Positions 54,135 through 64,000 of a stretch of 64,000 bases of DNA are shown piece after piece. This DNA is from Sepiola atlantica. Taxonomy: Eukaryota; Mollusca; Cephalopoda; Sepiida; Sepiolidae. The notes under the pieces were generated by a model. The model was given only the letters and a program-made list of their open reading frames with translations. It searched no databases and had not been told where the DNA came from. The stretch's first letter is position 1, and each line of letters opens with the position of its first letter. The DNA is taken from positions 59,456,648-59,520,647 of the forward strand of contig OY744528.1 in the NCBI GenBank assembly GCA_963556195.1. Reading direction: 5' to 3'. Made by a program: the position numbers and the translations under genes.

Positions 54135-54765
54135 TTCACCGACACATTTGGCATAATGGTAAGAGTGTTTGCTAATGGACCGGAGACCAGGGTTCAATCC
54201 TTGGTCGAGCCATACCAAAGACTTATAAAATAGTAGTTGATGTCCTCTTGCTAAAGAGAGTATCAAAATACTCAGCAGTATAAGGTGAGGATCAAGGATA
54301 AGTGGAGTCATCCTGGGAAAGGAGTGGTGCCTTTCGTTACACTTCGGTGTATAAGGTGAGGATCAAGGATAAGTGGAGTCATCCTGGGAAAGGAGTGGTG
54401 CCTTTCGTTACACTTCGGTGTATAAGGTGAGGATCAAGGATAAGTGGAGTCATCCTGGGAAAGGAGTGGTGCCTTTCGTTACACTTCGGTGTATAAGGTG
54501 AGGATCAAGGATAAGTGGAGTCATCCTGGGAAAGGAGTGGTGCCTTTCGTTACACTTCGGTGTATAAGGTGAGGATCAAGGATAAGTGGAGTCATCCTGG
54601 GAAAGGAGTGGTGCCTTTCGTTACACTTCGGTGTATAAGGTGAGGATCAAGGATAAGTGGAGTCATCCTGGGAAAGGAGTGGTGCCTTTCGTTACACTTC
54701 GGTGTAGCAGTTAATGCAAAGGGAGTCTTAGAGTCGCCCTAGACTATGGTTGACCACTTTACTTT
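54135..54765 (+). mobile_element. tRNA-derived SINE with internal 71-bp tandem array
   Basis: The head has A box TTGGCATAATGGTAAGAGTG and B box CAGGGTTCAATCCTTGG. The body then contains six 71-bp copies (54279-54704), followed by a short unique end (GCAGTTAATGCAAAGGGAGT). Confidence 0.75.
54279..54704 (+). repeat. 71-bp tandem repeat, 6 apparently identical units
   Basis: Unit starts at 54279, 54350, 54421, 54492, 54563 and 54634. Each runs TATAAGGTGAGGATCAAGGA, GTGGAGTCATCCTGGGAAAG, GAGTGGTGCCTTTCGTTACA, CTTCGGTG. I see no differences between copies. Confidence 0.95.
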
Positions 54766-55395
54766 TTTTAATTGAACACATGTTAATTGTTCTAGATTTT
54801 GATTGTGTATATATAAGTAGTTTTTGTAATTAGCTTAATTACCCTGACATACTGTTTACTACTCCATCCATCTATAATTGTACTGAGTTAATCAACATTT
54901 GTTTCCTTAAGACCTTTTTCCTATATATTTTATTCACACAAAATACATGCTATTCCTCAGTTTTGGGATTAAGTTATGTTTGAAAAACTACAACTTCCAT
55001 TTTAGTTGTTCTAATTGGCAACAATTTGCAATGAACTCATTGTATGTTTTTTGGTACCCCTAACCCCTTATTTTATACGGTTTTGGTTCCCTCCCCCCCC
55101 CCATCACTGTTTATTAACAGTCGAACGTAATAAAAAAAAAAGGTTTAATAGTCCATTATAAACAATATGGAATATCACCAGAAACTGTAGCTGTGGCGGC
55201 AAAGAGAAAAGCGCAAACAGAAAGAGACTAATTTTATCTTTTTATTTTCTAAATATTTAAGTGGCTTTGCAAACTCACTTTTTAGTGATTCAAACAAGCT
55301 AGCTTATATATGTACATATATTTGATTTACTACTAAGAATTTTAGTATTGATCGATATCAGATAGGATATAAATCAACTTTGAATTAATATCATA
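54766..55395. other. AT-rich stretch, nothing recognised
   Basis: Includes a C8-9 run near 55092. No coding signal. Confidence 0.4.
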
Positions 55396-55396
55396 T

Positions 55397-56800
55397 ATGT
55401 ATATATATGGCAATTGTCATTTCTTTGCAGTCGAAGGCCATCCCTACAAGACTTCAATGTCTAGTTGTGAGCACATAAATGGCTCAGCAGCCCAGATTAA
55501 TTTTTATAAGTCTTGTTGTAGATATGACACACAAGATTACTGGCATCTGTTTGTGCATACCTCGGTTCTTCCACCATTTTCCCCTTGCATAACTGGTTCC
55601 TACTATGAAATCTTATGTGATGAAGTAAACCAGCCCTCGACAGACAAACTCTGTCACAGGTCACACAGAGATTGTATGGCTGAAATGAGTCTGAGATGTT
55701 CAACATGCGCCGCATCTGCAGAACACATCCCAAGATGAGTATTCTAGTCACTTTGCCTCAAATCTTCCACAATCATCATAGACATACTTCTGTCGATTGC
55801 TTTGAAACCATCCTCTCCAAGTCCTTTACATTCATGCTAAGGGTCTTAACGTTGTCTTTTATGACATCCTTAAAACGTCTCCTTGGCTTGTGTCTCGGAC
55901 ATTTACTCTACTGTTGTTTCCCACTTAACAGTTCTTTTGGGAGTCTGTCATCTTTCATCCTAGCTAGGTGCCCAGCCCAGCATATCTGATGACGTATAAT
56001 GCATACTTCTATGTCAGACACATCAGCTTCTTGGTGTACTAAAGCAGTGTCTGGTGTGGGAGGTTATCAATTACTTTTTAACATCCTTCTCGGGAATATT
56101 TGGTGGAAACAATCCAAGGCTTTGATGTTGCAATAGTATGTGGTCCACGTCTCCAAAGAATACACTATGGACAAGATGCACTGGCCTTTTCGATCCTGAG
56201 AAATATTTTTTAGTAGAGAGAGTCAGCTATCTTTAGAGAGTGCTGCTAAGATATACGAAGGAGTCAATTATGCTTAATCCGGTCCTCTTGATGTATATGT
56301 TGGGTTTGACATACTAGTAACCTGGTAGTGTGGTAAGCATTACCTGTTTTTCTCCAGATGGGGAATCTGAAGGTAGTGTAGGCTCTAGAGAAGATATCTA
56401 ATCTCTTCCTTAGTATGAGAAGTGAAATCCGCTTTATTGGCATGAAGTCAGATAACGGTCTGGAAAGTCTTGTACATGGCATTAAATGAGTTTGGTTGAA
56501 CGTCATTCTGGTGGTTCGGAAAGCTATAAAAACGCTGATATTACAGCCACAAAAAGCATAGGAGAGAGTCATCACAAAGTATATTGAGAATATCAGTATA
56601 AAAATGTCACTCTGTTTAACACCATGATCGATGGCTAGTGAGCCAGTTAAGTAAGAGCTTCAAAAAGACCTTGCCGACTGCTTCAAGAAGACTTATACCT
56701 AAATAGTTTCTACAAACCGACCATGCTTCTTTCCATTGTATCATGAGATCACAATCGTATTTATCCGGACATCTTATGCGGCAATCACGATATATAGGGA
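55397..56800 (-). pseudogene. LINE reverse transcriptase with C2H2-like C-terminus, relic
   Basis: From about 56790 downward on the minus strand: EAVGKVFLKLLLNWL and IDHGVKQSDIFILIFSIYFV (RT motif region, GVxQGD-like). Next come TLSYAFCG and FRFPIWRKTGNAYHTTRLLV, where the catalytic YADD part is lost. CPRHKPRRRFKDVIKD follows in another frame (near 55890), then MNVKDLE. It ends NLCVTCDRVCLSRAGLLHHI with RFHSR, a C-x2-C...H-x3-5-H finger, and a second LVCHIYNKTYK. This tail after RT is typical of a LINE group that is abundant in molluscs. Frames break at least five times. Confidence 0.8.
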
Positions 56801-56819
56801 AGTATTAGTGATGCAGTGG

Positions 56820-56885
<66 letters not shown>

Positions 56886-56886
56886 T
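56820..56886. repeat. (AT)n then (GA)n microsatellite
   Basis: AT run 56820-56860 followed by GA dinucleotides to 56886, the same order as at 1302-1380. Confidence 0.95.
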
Positions 56887-56889
56887 AAG

Positions 56890-57350
56890 AGAGAAATGAA
56901 GGAAAAGAGATAAAGATGTGTGAATGACAAATCTATTTCATCTTCGGTTGTTCAATCCAAGGTGTACTCGATAAAAACATGTTTATTTTTCTTTCCTTAA
57001 GCCAGGCTTTTCAAAGATTAAAATTTTATCATACGAGGAATTACATAGATGGATAAGTTGGCAGGGAAATAGCCAAAACTCAAAATTTGAAAAATTTAAA
57101 GAAACAGTATAAAGTAATGGAAAGTAAATGTGCGTGAGTAAAAATATAGAGTCTGCCCAGTTAGAAAAATGTCCATTGACAAAGTGTCCGGTGAAGAAAG
57201 ATTTAAAAGTGGAAAGAGTTCATCGTAGAGATTTTGTGGAGACTGAGTCAGAAATTGTCAAAACGGTATAAATCCAAAAGAATGATGGTCAGTTCAACCA
57301 TAGATTAAAAAGAGCTTATTAGGATGTAAGTTGGAGAAATAGATAGGTTG
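56890..57350. other. No gene recognised
   Basis: Moderately AT-rich DNA without a supported feature. Confidence 0.4.
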
Positions 57351-57354
57351 CCAT

Positions 57355-57475
57355 AGACCTGGCATCTAAGCTAGTTTTGAAATCAAAGTGACTCTTCTCC
57401 TACGCAGACAGTCATCCAATACTGATATGTTCTCTCAGCCAGAAACAAACTGGTTTTAAGGCACCGGTAACCCAC
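57355..57475. repeat. Dispersed repeat, family B, second copy
   Basis: CTTCTCCTACGCAGACAG, TCATCCAATACTGATATGTT and AACTGGTTTTAAGGC match 13640-13800 in order and orientation. Confidence 0.65.
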
Positions 57476-57905
57476 TTTGCATTCCTTCTCCGTCTGTTGC
57501 AAGCATTTCCATCATGAGAAAGACAGGAGATGAACTTAGTTGTCAACAGCTCTTGATACGCTTATCGTTTGGGGTATTAAAACAGCTGGGGAAATCTAAT
57601 CCTCAACAGCCATCTGGATAAGAGAGAGGCCTCGATTCAGTCTCAAGAGACAATGGATACCCCTGAAATGGTGCATGCACATGGAGTATTGTGAAACAAG
57701 CAGTTGCACAATCGCCAACCACACCTATACTTGACCGACATTTCTTAAGTCCAGTGGCAAAGACAAGCCGAATACGGCTAGATACAATGCCAGGATAAGC
57801 AGAGTCATCCTACATACAGCACCTGGTATACCCAAATGGTTACCCAGTTAGAACAAATCAGGCTCAATGTCACTTAACTTCGCTTATCTAATGGGAACCG
57901 GTGTA
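57476..57905. other. Dispersed-repeat-like DNA with a SINE-tail motif
   Basis: AGGATAAGCAGAGTCATCCT near 57791 parallels AGGATAAGTGGAGTCATCCT in the 71-bp units at 54279, so this may be a related SINE tail. No tRNA head was found. Confidence 0.35.
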
Positions 57906-57986
57906 TCAGCATGATTATGCTGTATATAATAACCTTAGAAACATGTAAATATGAATACATACATACATATAAATATATGTGCACAC

Positions 57987-57989
<3 letters not shown>

Positions 57990-58049
<60 letters not shown>
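57990..58049. repeat. (AT)n microsatellite
   Basis: About 58 bp of AT dinucleotides. Confidence 0.95.
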
Positions 58050-58055
<6 letters not shown>

Positions 58056-58340
58056 TATATGCACTTGCAAGTAATATTAATCTGTGGTTCAGTTGTCTGG
58101 AAATATAGCTGCCAAATCGAAGCCAGAAAAGTGTTAGGACAGGAATTTGGATTTATTACGACTTTCTCTCACCCCACATCACTCACCTTATGTCAAATGC
58201 TGATCAAATGAGAGTCAAGACTGACATGTGCTTGCAAATAAAAATGAAAAACAAAATCCGGAAACATGAGTTTTACTTGTCGTCCGAAGAAATATTCCCA
58301 AAAATGTGTCTTTTTTTTTTCTTTCTTAAAACGCATGAAT

Positions 58341-58540
58341 TTGGTTGGAATAATTATTTTATTATCTGTGTGCAAAAAGTGTAAACTTGTAAAGTTTTAC
58401 CAACTCCTCTAAAAAACTGTTCTTAACAGCATGCTGAAATTTGGTTGGAATAATTATTTTATTATCTGTGTGCAAAAAGTGTAAACTTGTAAAGTTTTAC
58501 CAACTCCTCTAAAAAACTGTTCTTAACAGCATGCTGAAAT
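58341..58540. repeat. 100-bp tandem duplication
   Basis: TTGGTTGGAATAATTATTTT begins both copies, at 58341 and 58441. The two are identical through CAGCATGCTGAAAT as far as I can see, so the duplication is recent. Confidence 0.95.
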
Positions 58541-58799
58541 ACCTGTTTTTTTATACTTTAAGTAATGCACTACTGGTCACTACTTAGATGACTTCTACAG
58601 TTGTAATAATCCCTCAATATTATTATTCTAAGGCGAGCCTAGAAAAACGCTACTCATGAAACGAATTACATACTTTCTTATTAAAAATCTATTTTCAATT
58701 TTCCTTAGATCTAAATTCTTGGAAATGTGTTGGAAAGGTTCAGCAGAACCCAATGAAACGGCATTATAGAATTTTAAGTGGTAAATCCAAAATCTATTT

Positions 58800-58890
58800 T
58801 CTTCGTAATGATTTTTTAAAAGAATTGTTTTTATATTAAAATAAAAATTTATTTATTTTAATGTCAATAAGCATTTAAAACCTTTTTTCT
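58800..58890. repeat. Dispersed AT-rich block, copy 1
   Basis: TTATATTAAAATAAAAATTT, ATTTATTTTAATGTC and AAGCATTTAAAACC recur at 59950-60045, the centre of a foldback element. Confidence 0.6.
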
Positions 58891-58984
58891 TTTTAATCTT
58901 TCTTGTCCGATCCATATTATCACAGGCAAGTAGGATTCCGTGTGGTCTGGTTATTACGATTGAGGTTTTTTAAATGTCTAGTTA

Positions 58985-59391
58985 GTGTTCCATGAAAAAT
59001 GCCAGTATACTGAAATCATATGCCCTTAATTGGGTTAAGATGAAAATTCATATACACTAAATGTACAAAAACAAGGAAATTCCCAAATGTTTACACTTTT
59101 ATTGTCATTAATTAAGGGTATGACTACATATCAACCAAACCATTTAATTATCACATCACTACAGTATAAATCTCTATGCATGAGTGGATGGAGTGTGTGA
59201 GGTGTGCTGAAGAAAAATTCCTACCAGTAAAATACATAGCCCTGTTGTGCTCGCATACCCTTAATGACAATAAAAGTGTGAAAATTTGGGAATTTCCTTG
59301 CTTTTGGATATTTAGTGTATATGAATTTTCATCTTAACCCTATTAAGGGCATATGATTTCAGTATACTGGCATTTATCATGGAATGTCACT
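58985..59391. mobile_element. Foldback element with arms of about 137 bp
   Basis: Left arm about 58985-59122 and right arm about 59256-59391 are inverted copies. They share TGCCAGTATACTGAAATCAT, GATGAAAATTCATATACACT, CAAGGAAATTCCCAAAT and ATTGTCATTAA or complements. The ends read AGTGTTCCATGA and TCATGGAATGTCACT. The centre is 133 bp. No frame inside. Confidence 0.85.
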
Positions 59392-59399
59392 ACTTTTGT

Positions 59400-59800
59400 A
59401 AAGGCCATGCCTCAATACAATGGTCATTTTTAAGTTGTTTTTGAATTTTCTGGAAAACTAAGGTATATGGTAAAGTGAAATTAAAATGTCATCAACTAGA
59501 CCCTAGAACCTCTATCTCTGCCAAAAATCAGCTGAATCCATCAAATAGTTGATGAGATACAGGGTGGCACATACATACGTGCGTACGTACATACACACAG
59601 ATAACATGATTTCATGATTGAACTTTCTGGATCGCTGGGTTGCCTTAACTAATGATGCTGAAATTATACACACTTATAGAACCTATCAACAAATTTTTTT
59701 TTGGAAAGTTTTAACTAATTTGGTTTATTGCTTTTTGAGTTATGATTGATCAAAGAAATGAGATTTCCAGCATAGGCCATTCGTGAAGTCTATTAAGGGA
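59400..59800. other. Dispersed-repeat-like DNA, no gene
   Basis: ATACAGGGTGGCACATACAT and short (CATA)n/(CGTA)n pieces near 59570 are typical of termini of non-autonomous elements, but I cannot set limits. Confidence 0.35.
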
Positions 59801-59825
59801 TAGCGCACTCTCGCGCCTCCCTTGA

Positions 59826-60105
59826 TTGTGTGCGAGTTCATGTTGGCACGTGTTTTTGAATAAAAATGAAAGATTCGCACTTTGAAAACGTTGATGTATT
59901 TGTATAAAATGATTTTTTAAGCCAAAGAACAAAGTAAAATTTTTTTTTTTATATTAAAATAAACATTTATTTATTTTAATGTCTTGAGACTTCCAGTGAA
60001 TTGGATCACCTTTTTCAAAAGTAAATAGGCATTTAACACTTTTTTTCAAAGTGCAAACCTTCCATTTTTATTCAAAAACACGTGTCAACGTGAACTCGCA
60101 CACAT
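59826..60105. repeat. Foldback element with arms of about 60 bp
   Basis: Arms 59826-59886 and 60045-60105 are inverted copies: GTGTGCGAGTTCATGTTGGC and CACGTGTTTTTGAATAAAAA appear as complements on the right. The centre holds the palindromic AT-rich block also present at 58800-58890. Confidence 0.8.
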
Positions 60106-60109
60106 ATTG

Positions 60110-60980
60110 TCAAAATATTTTTCCGTTTATGTACAAAGTGTTAAAATAACTGTTTCTATGTTACCTAAAGTCTGAAGAAAAGAACAAATAAAGCTACGGC
60201 CTAATTTTGATGCCATTTGGAAGAAAAAAACTATTTAAAGAAAGATGGGGGGGGGGTTGCTGTCATTTAATTCAGCCATTTTGCTATTAAAAACTTTGGG
60301 GAATTTCCTCCGATTTTCCTAATCCTCACCAAAACAAATTATCTGAAAACGACTCTGGCACAATGTTTTTAACGAGAGAGGGTTAACTATGATTACTCCT
60401 GCACACATAAACAGAAAAAAAGACCCATTTGATTTTGGTGTTTTTTTAAATACCCCAAAGATGCAATCAATTCATAAATTACCAGTTATTAGAAGAGTAC
60501 AGTTTTGACCGAAACATTCTATATCTATGTATATATATATATATAGCAAAGTTGTCTGAATGTGTGTATGTGTGTCACGGCAGCACAGTTAACTGGTTGA
60601 TTAAAGAGCCAAACGAAGTGTAGATTTGGACTGAGCATCTTCGATCCGATATTCTTGAAGTTCTTGAACCTTTTTTTAAAACACATTATTCAAAATTAAA
60701 AGTACAAAAATAACATGAACAACAAATATTTCAACATTTTTAGCGTTCCTTTTGCAAGCGACATACATTTTCGTTATCAATAAGAAAAATTGATAGATAA
60801 ATATTAAAATAAGTCAAGATTGGTTATTAGTGAAATCATCATTGCTATTTGACATCCTTTTCTTTATTAAAAATGAAATTTATTTTGCTTCTTTATTTAT
60901 TTTAGACAATCGATCTATGCAGAGTTTGTATACCAATGCCAAACAGTTTAAGTAGCTTACGAAACAAAATATTTTTGTTT
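60110..60980. other. AT-rich stretch, nothing recognised
   Basis: A G9 run near 60246 and an AT run at 60527-60545. No gene. Confidence 0.4.
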
Positions 60981-60984
60981 CAGC

Positions 60985-61070
60985 GGTGGCCGTGTGGATA
61001 AGCATTCGTTTTTAGTTCCAATATTTTATGCCGCTTTCAGGGTTCAAATCTCATACCAGAAAATTGTTTT
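60985..61070 (+). mobile_element. tRNA-derived SINE head
   Basis: GCGGTGGCCGTGTGGATAAG is a good A box and CAGGGTTCAAATCTC a B box about 45 bp later. The anticodon arm does not pair, and the element runs into a T-rich tail. Confidence 0.65.
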
Positions 61071-61619
61071 TTTTTTGTTTTTTGCTATAGCTTTCCAGTT
61101 ATTTTCTAGCCGATATTGATCATGAATAATACATTTTTTTTAAAATTATTTTATTGTGATTTAAAGTAAAAAAAAACTAAATTTGTTTTCATTTGAAGTG
61201 AGGTGCAGAAAGGGTAAGGTTTGAGAAACCCATCGTTAAGGGGTACTTCAGCTAGTCCTGATATAAAATCAACTTCTGTGTGTGCAAATTGAACGTCTGT
61301 TTTGTGACAGCCAAACAAACAAAATAAATATACCTATGTTTTGTATATTGTGAAAAATATTATCTTTTCTAATTATTCAATAACTTTTTATCCCCCACCC
61401 CAATTTAAAACACGTTTCTTTGTACGAAAGAGAAAACACAAACATCACAGACAGTTTTAATGACGTCATTTTCGGGCATGGGCAAAACTGACTCTCGAAT
61501 TCTATTCATGAAATTAATAGATTTTAAGGAACTGTTGCAAAACTGATGCAAATTGAATATAGTTTTTTGTTTTAATTGAAAGTGATGGCAAATTTATACA
61601 TTATCATCATCAAATGAAT

Positions 61620-61700
61620 GAGCTGTCTCTATTTACTTGCCTCCTCACAATAGCAAAGTTAGACACAAGGTCGGTTTTTAATTTGAGCAAAATCCAGCTC
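61620..61700 (+). repeat. Dispersed repeat, family C (third copy)
   Basis: CTCTATTTACTTGCCTCCTC, GCAAAGTTAGACACAAGGTC and AAAATCCAGCTCC match the copies at 15940 (inverted) and 30500. Confidence 0.6.
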
Positions 61701-62109
61701 CACCCCAAATATTTTTTAATGCATTCTATGTATATGAGTCACTCCTAAACCAATTAACTGATGTCGAAATCCGACACTTTGGCAAGCTCTAAACCCCCAC
61801 CAGCCAGAAACCATTTCTACCTTTGCTTTTCTGCCTACCTTATTTCTGAACCTTTTCAACACTTCAAACTCTTCTCATACAACTGTCCTGGGTATGACAC
61901 ACAATTGCATCCAGTGGTGACCCCCGTTTTAAGAGATCTTGGTAGTGTGAAGTAACCCCTTAGTTATCTCTATTCTGAGGTCCACTTTGACTATGAGTGG
62001 TATTATCTGTCATGGCCTCATCTATGGGTTAAATAGAAACTATCGTTTACAGACATCGTTTACAAAGTATAAGTTTACAGGCGATTTCTTCATTATCTAT
62101 AAATAAACG

Positions 62110-62560
62110 GTACTTGGTGGCATTAGGTGTTATCTTTCACAGTTCACAAGGGTCCAACGATGATGAATGCGTTAAAAAATCATAGCTAAGTGTTTCTTAT
62201 CTCTCTTTATTTCCTCTTTGTAGTTATATCTGCATTAATTCCTATTTTTTTCTTTTTCTTTATCGTATTTTTGCATGCTATGCTAAGTAAATTGTATTCC
62301 GTATCTAAACAAATTCCATGCTTAAATTAGGTCCGTGCCGGAATGTCCTTAAATTAGTGGGCACATCACTAAGGTAATAAAATAAAAAGAATTTTCTAGG
62401 ATCTATGGAGTAAAAACGAAAGCGTTCCCCTACTCCCAGCCCTAATTCAAACCCGTATTGTCTTTATTTTCTATAAGTCTTATCTTTTACAGTCCACAAG
62501 TGTCCAACGATCAAGAAAAAAAATCATAGCTAATTTTTTTTCTTTGATTTATACAAAAGT
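62110..62560. repeat. Diverged direct duplication, about 360 bp apart
   Basis: TTATCTTTCACAGTTCACAA, GGTCCAACGAT and AAAATCATAGCTAA (62130-62190) correspond to TTATCTTTTACAGTCCACAA, TGTCCAACGAT and AAAATCATAGCTAA (62489-62535). Confidence 0.6.
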
Positions 62561-63530
62561 AGATTAGCCTCTCTCACTCACATTACTTGCTGGTGAAATG
62601 TCTCTACAGTAAATGTTACTTATGAGAGGGGCACCCATCTTCAATTTTCTGGTATCTCTGGAAGGTGATGTGTAAACTTATCCTCATAACATGAAAAATT
62701 TATTTTTTATACCTGAGGGGGCTCTGAAATACCTGACTAGTACACGGGCACAGGATATCACCTCTTAGTGCTATGCACCCGTAGATCTTGTCAGGTCATC
62801 TATCAAGGAGAACGAAAACTTTGATATAAAACTTGTGCTACTTACTTATTACATGTTGGAAGCACACCGCTAAGAGAGGTGGGGCCTCTTTAATATTGAT
62901 CGACAACCTTCCTAGAGCTGGAGACTCGAACAAAATATCCGGTTTGCAAACCTAAAATTGCTTAAGGAGTAGATGGACCTTACCTATCGACCAGCCTTTG
63001 CCCTCCTTCTTTATCAATTATCCAAGTGCAAAGGAACTAGTGCAGGAACACCTCAAAGACAACCAGTCCTTGGCCGTTTCTTTCTCTCTATCTTGACAAC
63101 TTGGGGAAAGTTTTTTGTCACTAAGTCTCACATGACTAGTCTGGGTCGCTCTTGTTCCGACAGGTTGAGAGTTCAGGTTAGACAGCTTGTCTGGCTGCTG
63201 TTTCCGACTGGTAATCAGGAGCCCTAACTCTTAGGAAGCATTAAGAGCAGTTTTGCAATCAACAGTTGTATAATATCGTTGGTAAATGTACGTGCCATTT
63301 CACACATGAATAGGGACCCTACAGTTATCCCCAGTGAGCTTACCCGAGGCCACCATCCCCATGTATGAAGTCTCAACTAATGGTCTGGTTGTGTGAGCTT
63401 ATTGGCACCAAAAAAGCACCCACTTTGCCCTCCCCACTCTATCTAAAACCAAATGACAGTACAAAGAAAAAGAAACCAACCTATACCAGATACTCACCAA
63501 AAATCTTTGTATCTGCCCTTGAGTCTAGTA
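62561..63530. other. Sequence upstream of a LINE RT, identity uncertain
   Basis: Less AT-rich than average. Plus-strand frames of 84 residues (62973) and 71 residues (63365) are not recognised. Position and orientation suggest upstream parts of the LINE at 63540, but I see no endonuclease motifs. Confidence 0.3.
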
Positions 63531-63539
63531 TTCACAAAT

Positions 63540-64000
63540 TGACCTTTATTGTTCCTGATTTTTGTAAACGACCTCCCTGATGACATTGTGTCTGAGATGA
63601 GCATATGTGCTGACAACACTTTGTTCTACCCTCATCATGTGGGTAAAACTGAAGTGCACATATCAAAGGCAATGGCTGAATCCTTAGAAAGTGACCTCCA
63701 GTCTGTAGTGGAATTGGCTCATAAATGGATGGTAATATTTAATGCTGTTAAGACAAAGCTTTTTTCCGCCAACAACCATCGATTGCCATGTCAAATAACA
63801 CCTTACCTGAGAGTTCAACGTTCAACCTCCTCGGCCTTACATTTACAGGTTACATGAATTAGAACAAATACATAGAAGACATTGCTAAGGCTGCAAAGAG
63901 AGTGGGCTCCCTCTACCGTACTAGAAAACATCTCACACCTGACAATATTCTATATCTCTACACAGTCACCATCCGCCCATGCATGGAGTATTGTTGTCAC
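63540..64000 (+). pseudogene. Jockey-like LINE reverse transcriptase, runs off the window
   Basis: The main frame (63549-63857) reads MFLIFVNDLPDDIVSEMSIC, then ADNTLFYPHHVGK and ESDLQSVVELAHKWMVIFNA followed by VKTKLFSANNHRLP. This is the RT palm around the catalytic YADD box, here CADN, so the second Asp is lost. After a frameshift it continues in the order ITYMN-NKYIEDIAKAA, KRVGSLYR, HLTPDNILYLY and IRPCMEYCCH up to the last base. The element continues beyond the window. Confidence 0.85.

Overview
The window is animal nuclear DNA, most likely from a cephalopod mollusc (octopus-like). This is an inference from style: AT-rich sequence, very long (AT)n runs, many tRNA-derived SINEs, Jockey/CR1/RTE-type LINE debris (one with a C-terminal zinc-finger tail), Ty3-type LTR elements, Helitrons with CTAG 3' ends, and eukaryotic splice signals. 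There are no operons, ribosome-binding sites, rRNA genes, intact tRNA genes or CRISPR arrays.

Host gene content is tiny. The only exon I trust is a 103-bp initial coding exon on the minus strand (10314-10416), with its start codon and both splice sites. Three weaker exon candidates (31660-31763, 36801-36862, 52652-52861) and one unexplained open segment (16360-16602, minus) are listed with low confidence. The window is probably intronic or intergenic and filled with mobile-element remains.

Layout. 1-1301: 3' end of a Ty3-type element (broken integrase, polypurine tract, 228-bp LTR) split by a SINE. 1302-2312: microsatellites, a foldback and the first inverted-arm element. 3160-8150: SINEs, a Helitron 3' end, a duplicated minisatellite, a Helitron helicase tail and a LINE tail. 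10.3 kb: the exon. 11.0-12.9 kb: a Helitron 5' end, a tandem array and LINE fragments, one interrupted by telomere-type repeats. 13.9-15.6 kb: two inverted-arm elements. 17.8-20.9 kb: a nearly complete but decayed minus-strand Ty3-type gag-pol. 22.0-22.8 kb: a LINE endonuclease relic and a hammerhead-like element. 22842-29709: a 6.9-kb satellite of about 96 units of 70/72 bp with larger internal duplications. 30-32 kb: LINE tail, tandem repeats and microsatellites. 33.7-35.26 kb: a complete-looking non-autonomous Helitron. 38.8-41 kb: two Jockey-like reverse transcriptase relics, one hit by a SINE. 41.7-49.4 kb: MITE-like elements, tandem arrays and empty AT-rich DNA. 51.8-53.4 kb: a MITE, a CGG repeat and a 400-bp polypurine stretch. 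54.1-58.5 kb: a SINE with six 71-bp repeats, a zinc-finger-tailed LINE and a 100-bp duplication. 59-60.1 kb: two foldback elements. 63.5 kb to the end: a LINE reverse transcriptase running off the edge.

The most distinctive signal is a recurring motif, CTGANGA + one base + short stem-loop + GAAAC, found in at least nine places and often as head-to-head inverted arms bordered by (AT)n. It resembles a hammerhead ribozyme core with one extra nucleotide and may mark non-autonomous Penelope-like or retrozyme-like elements. The other main curiosities are the satellite's block structure and the telomeric insertion in a LINE.
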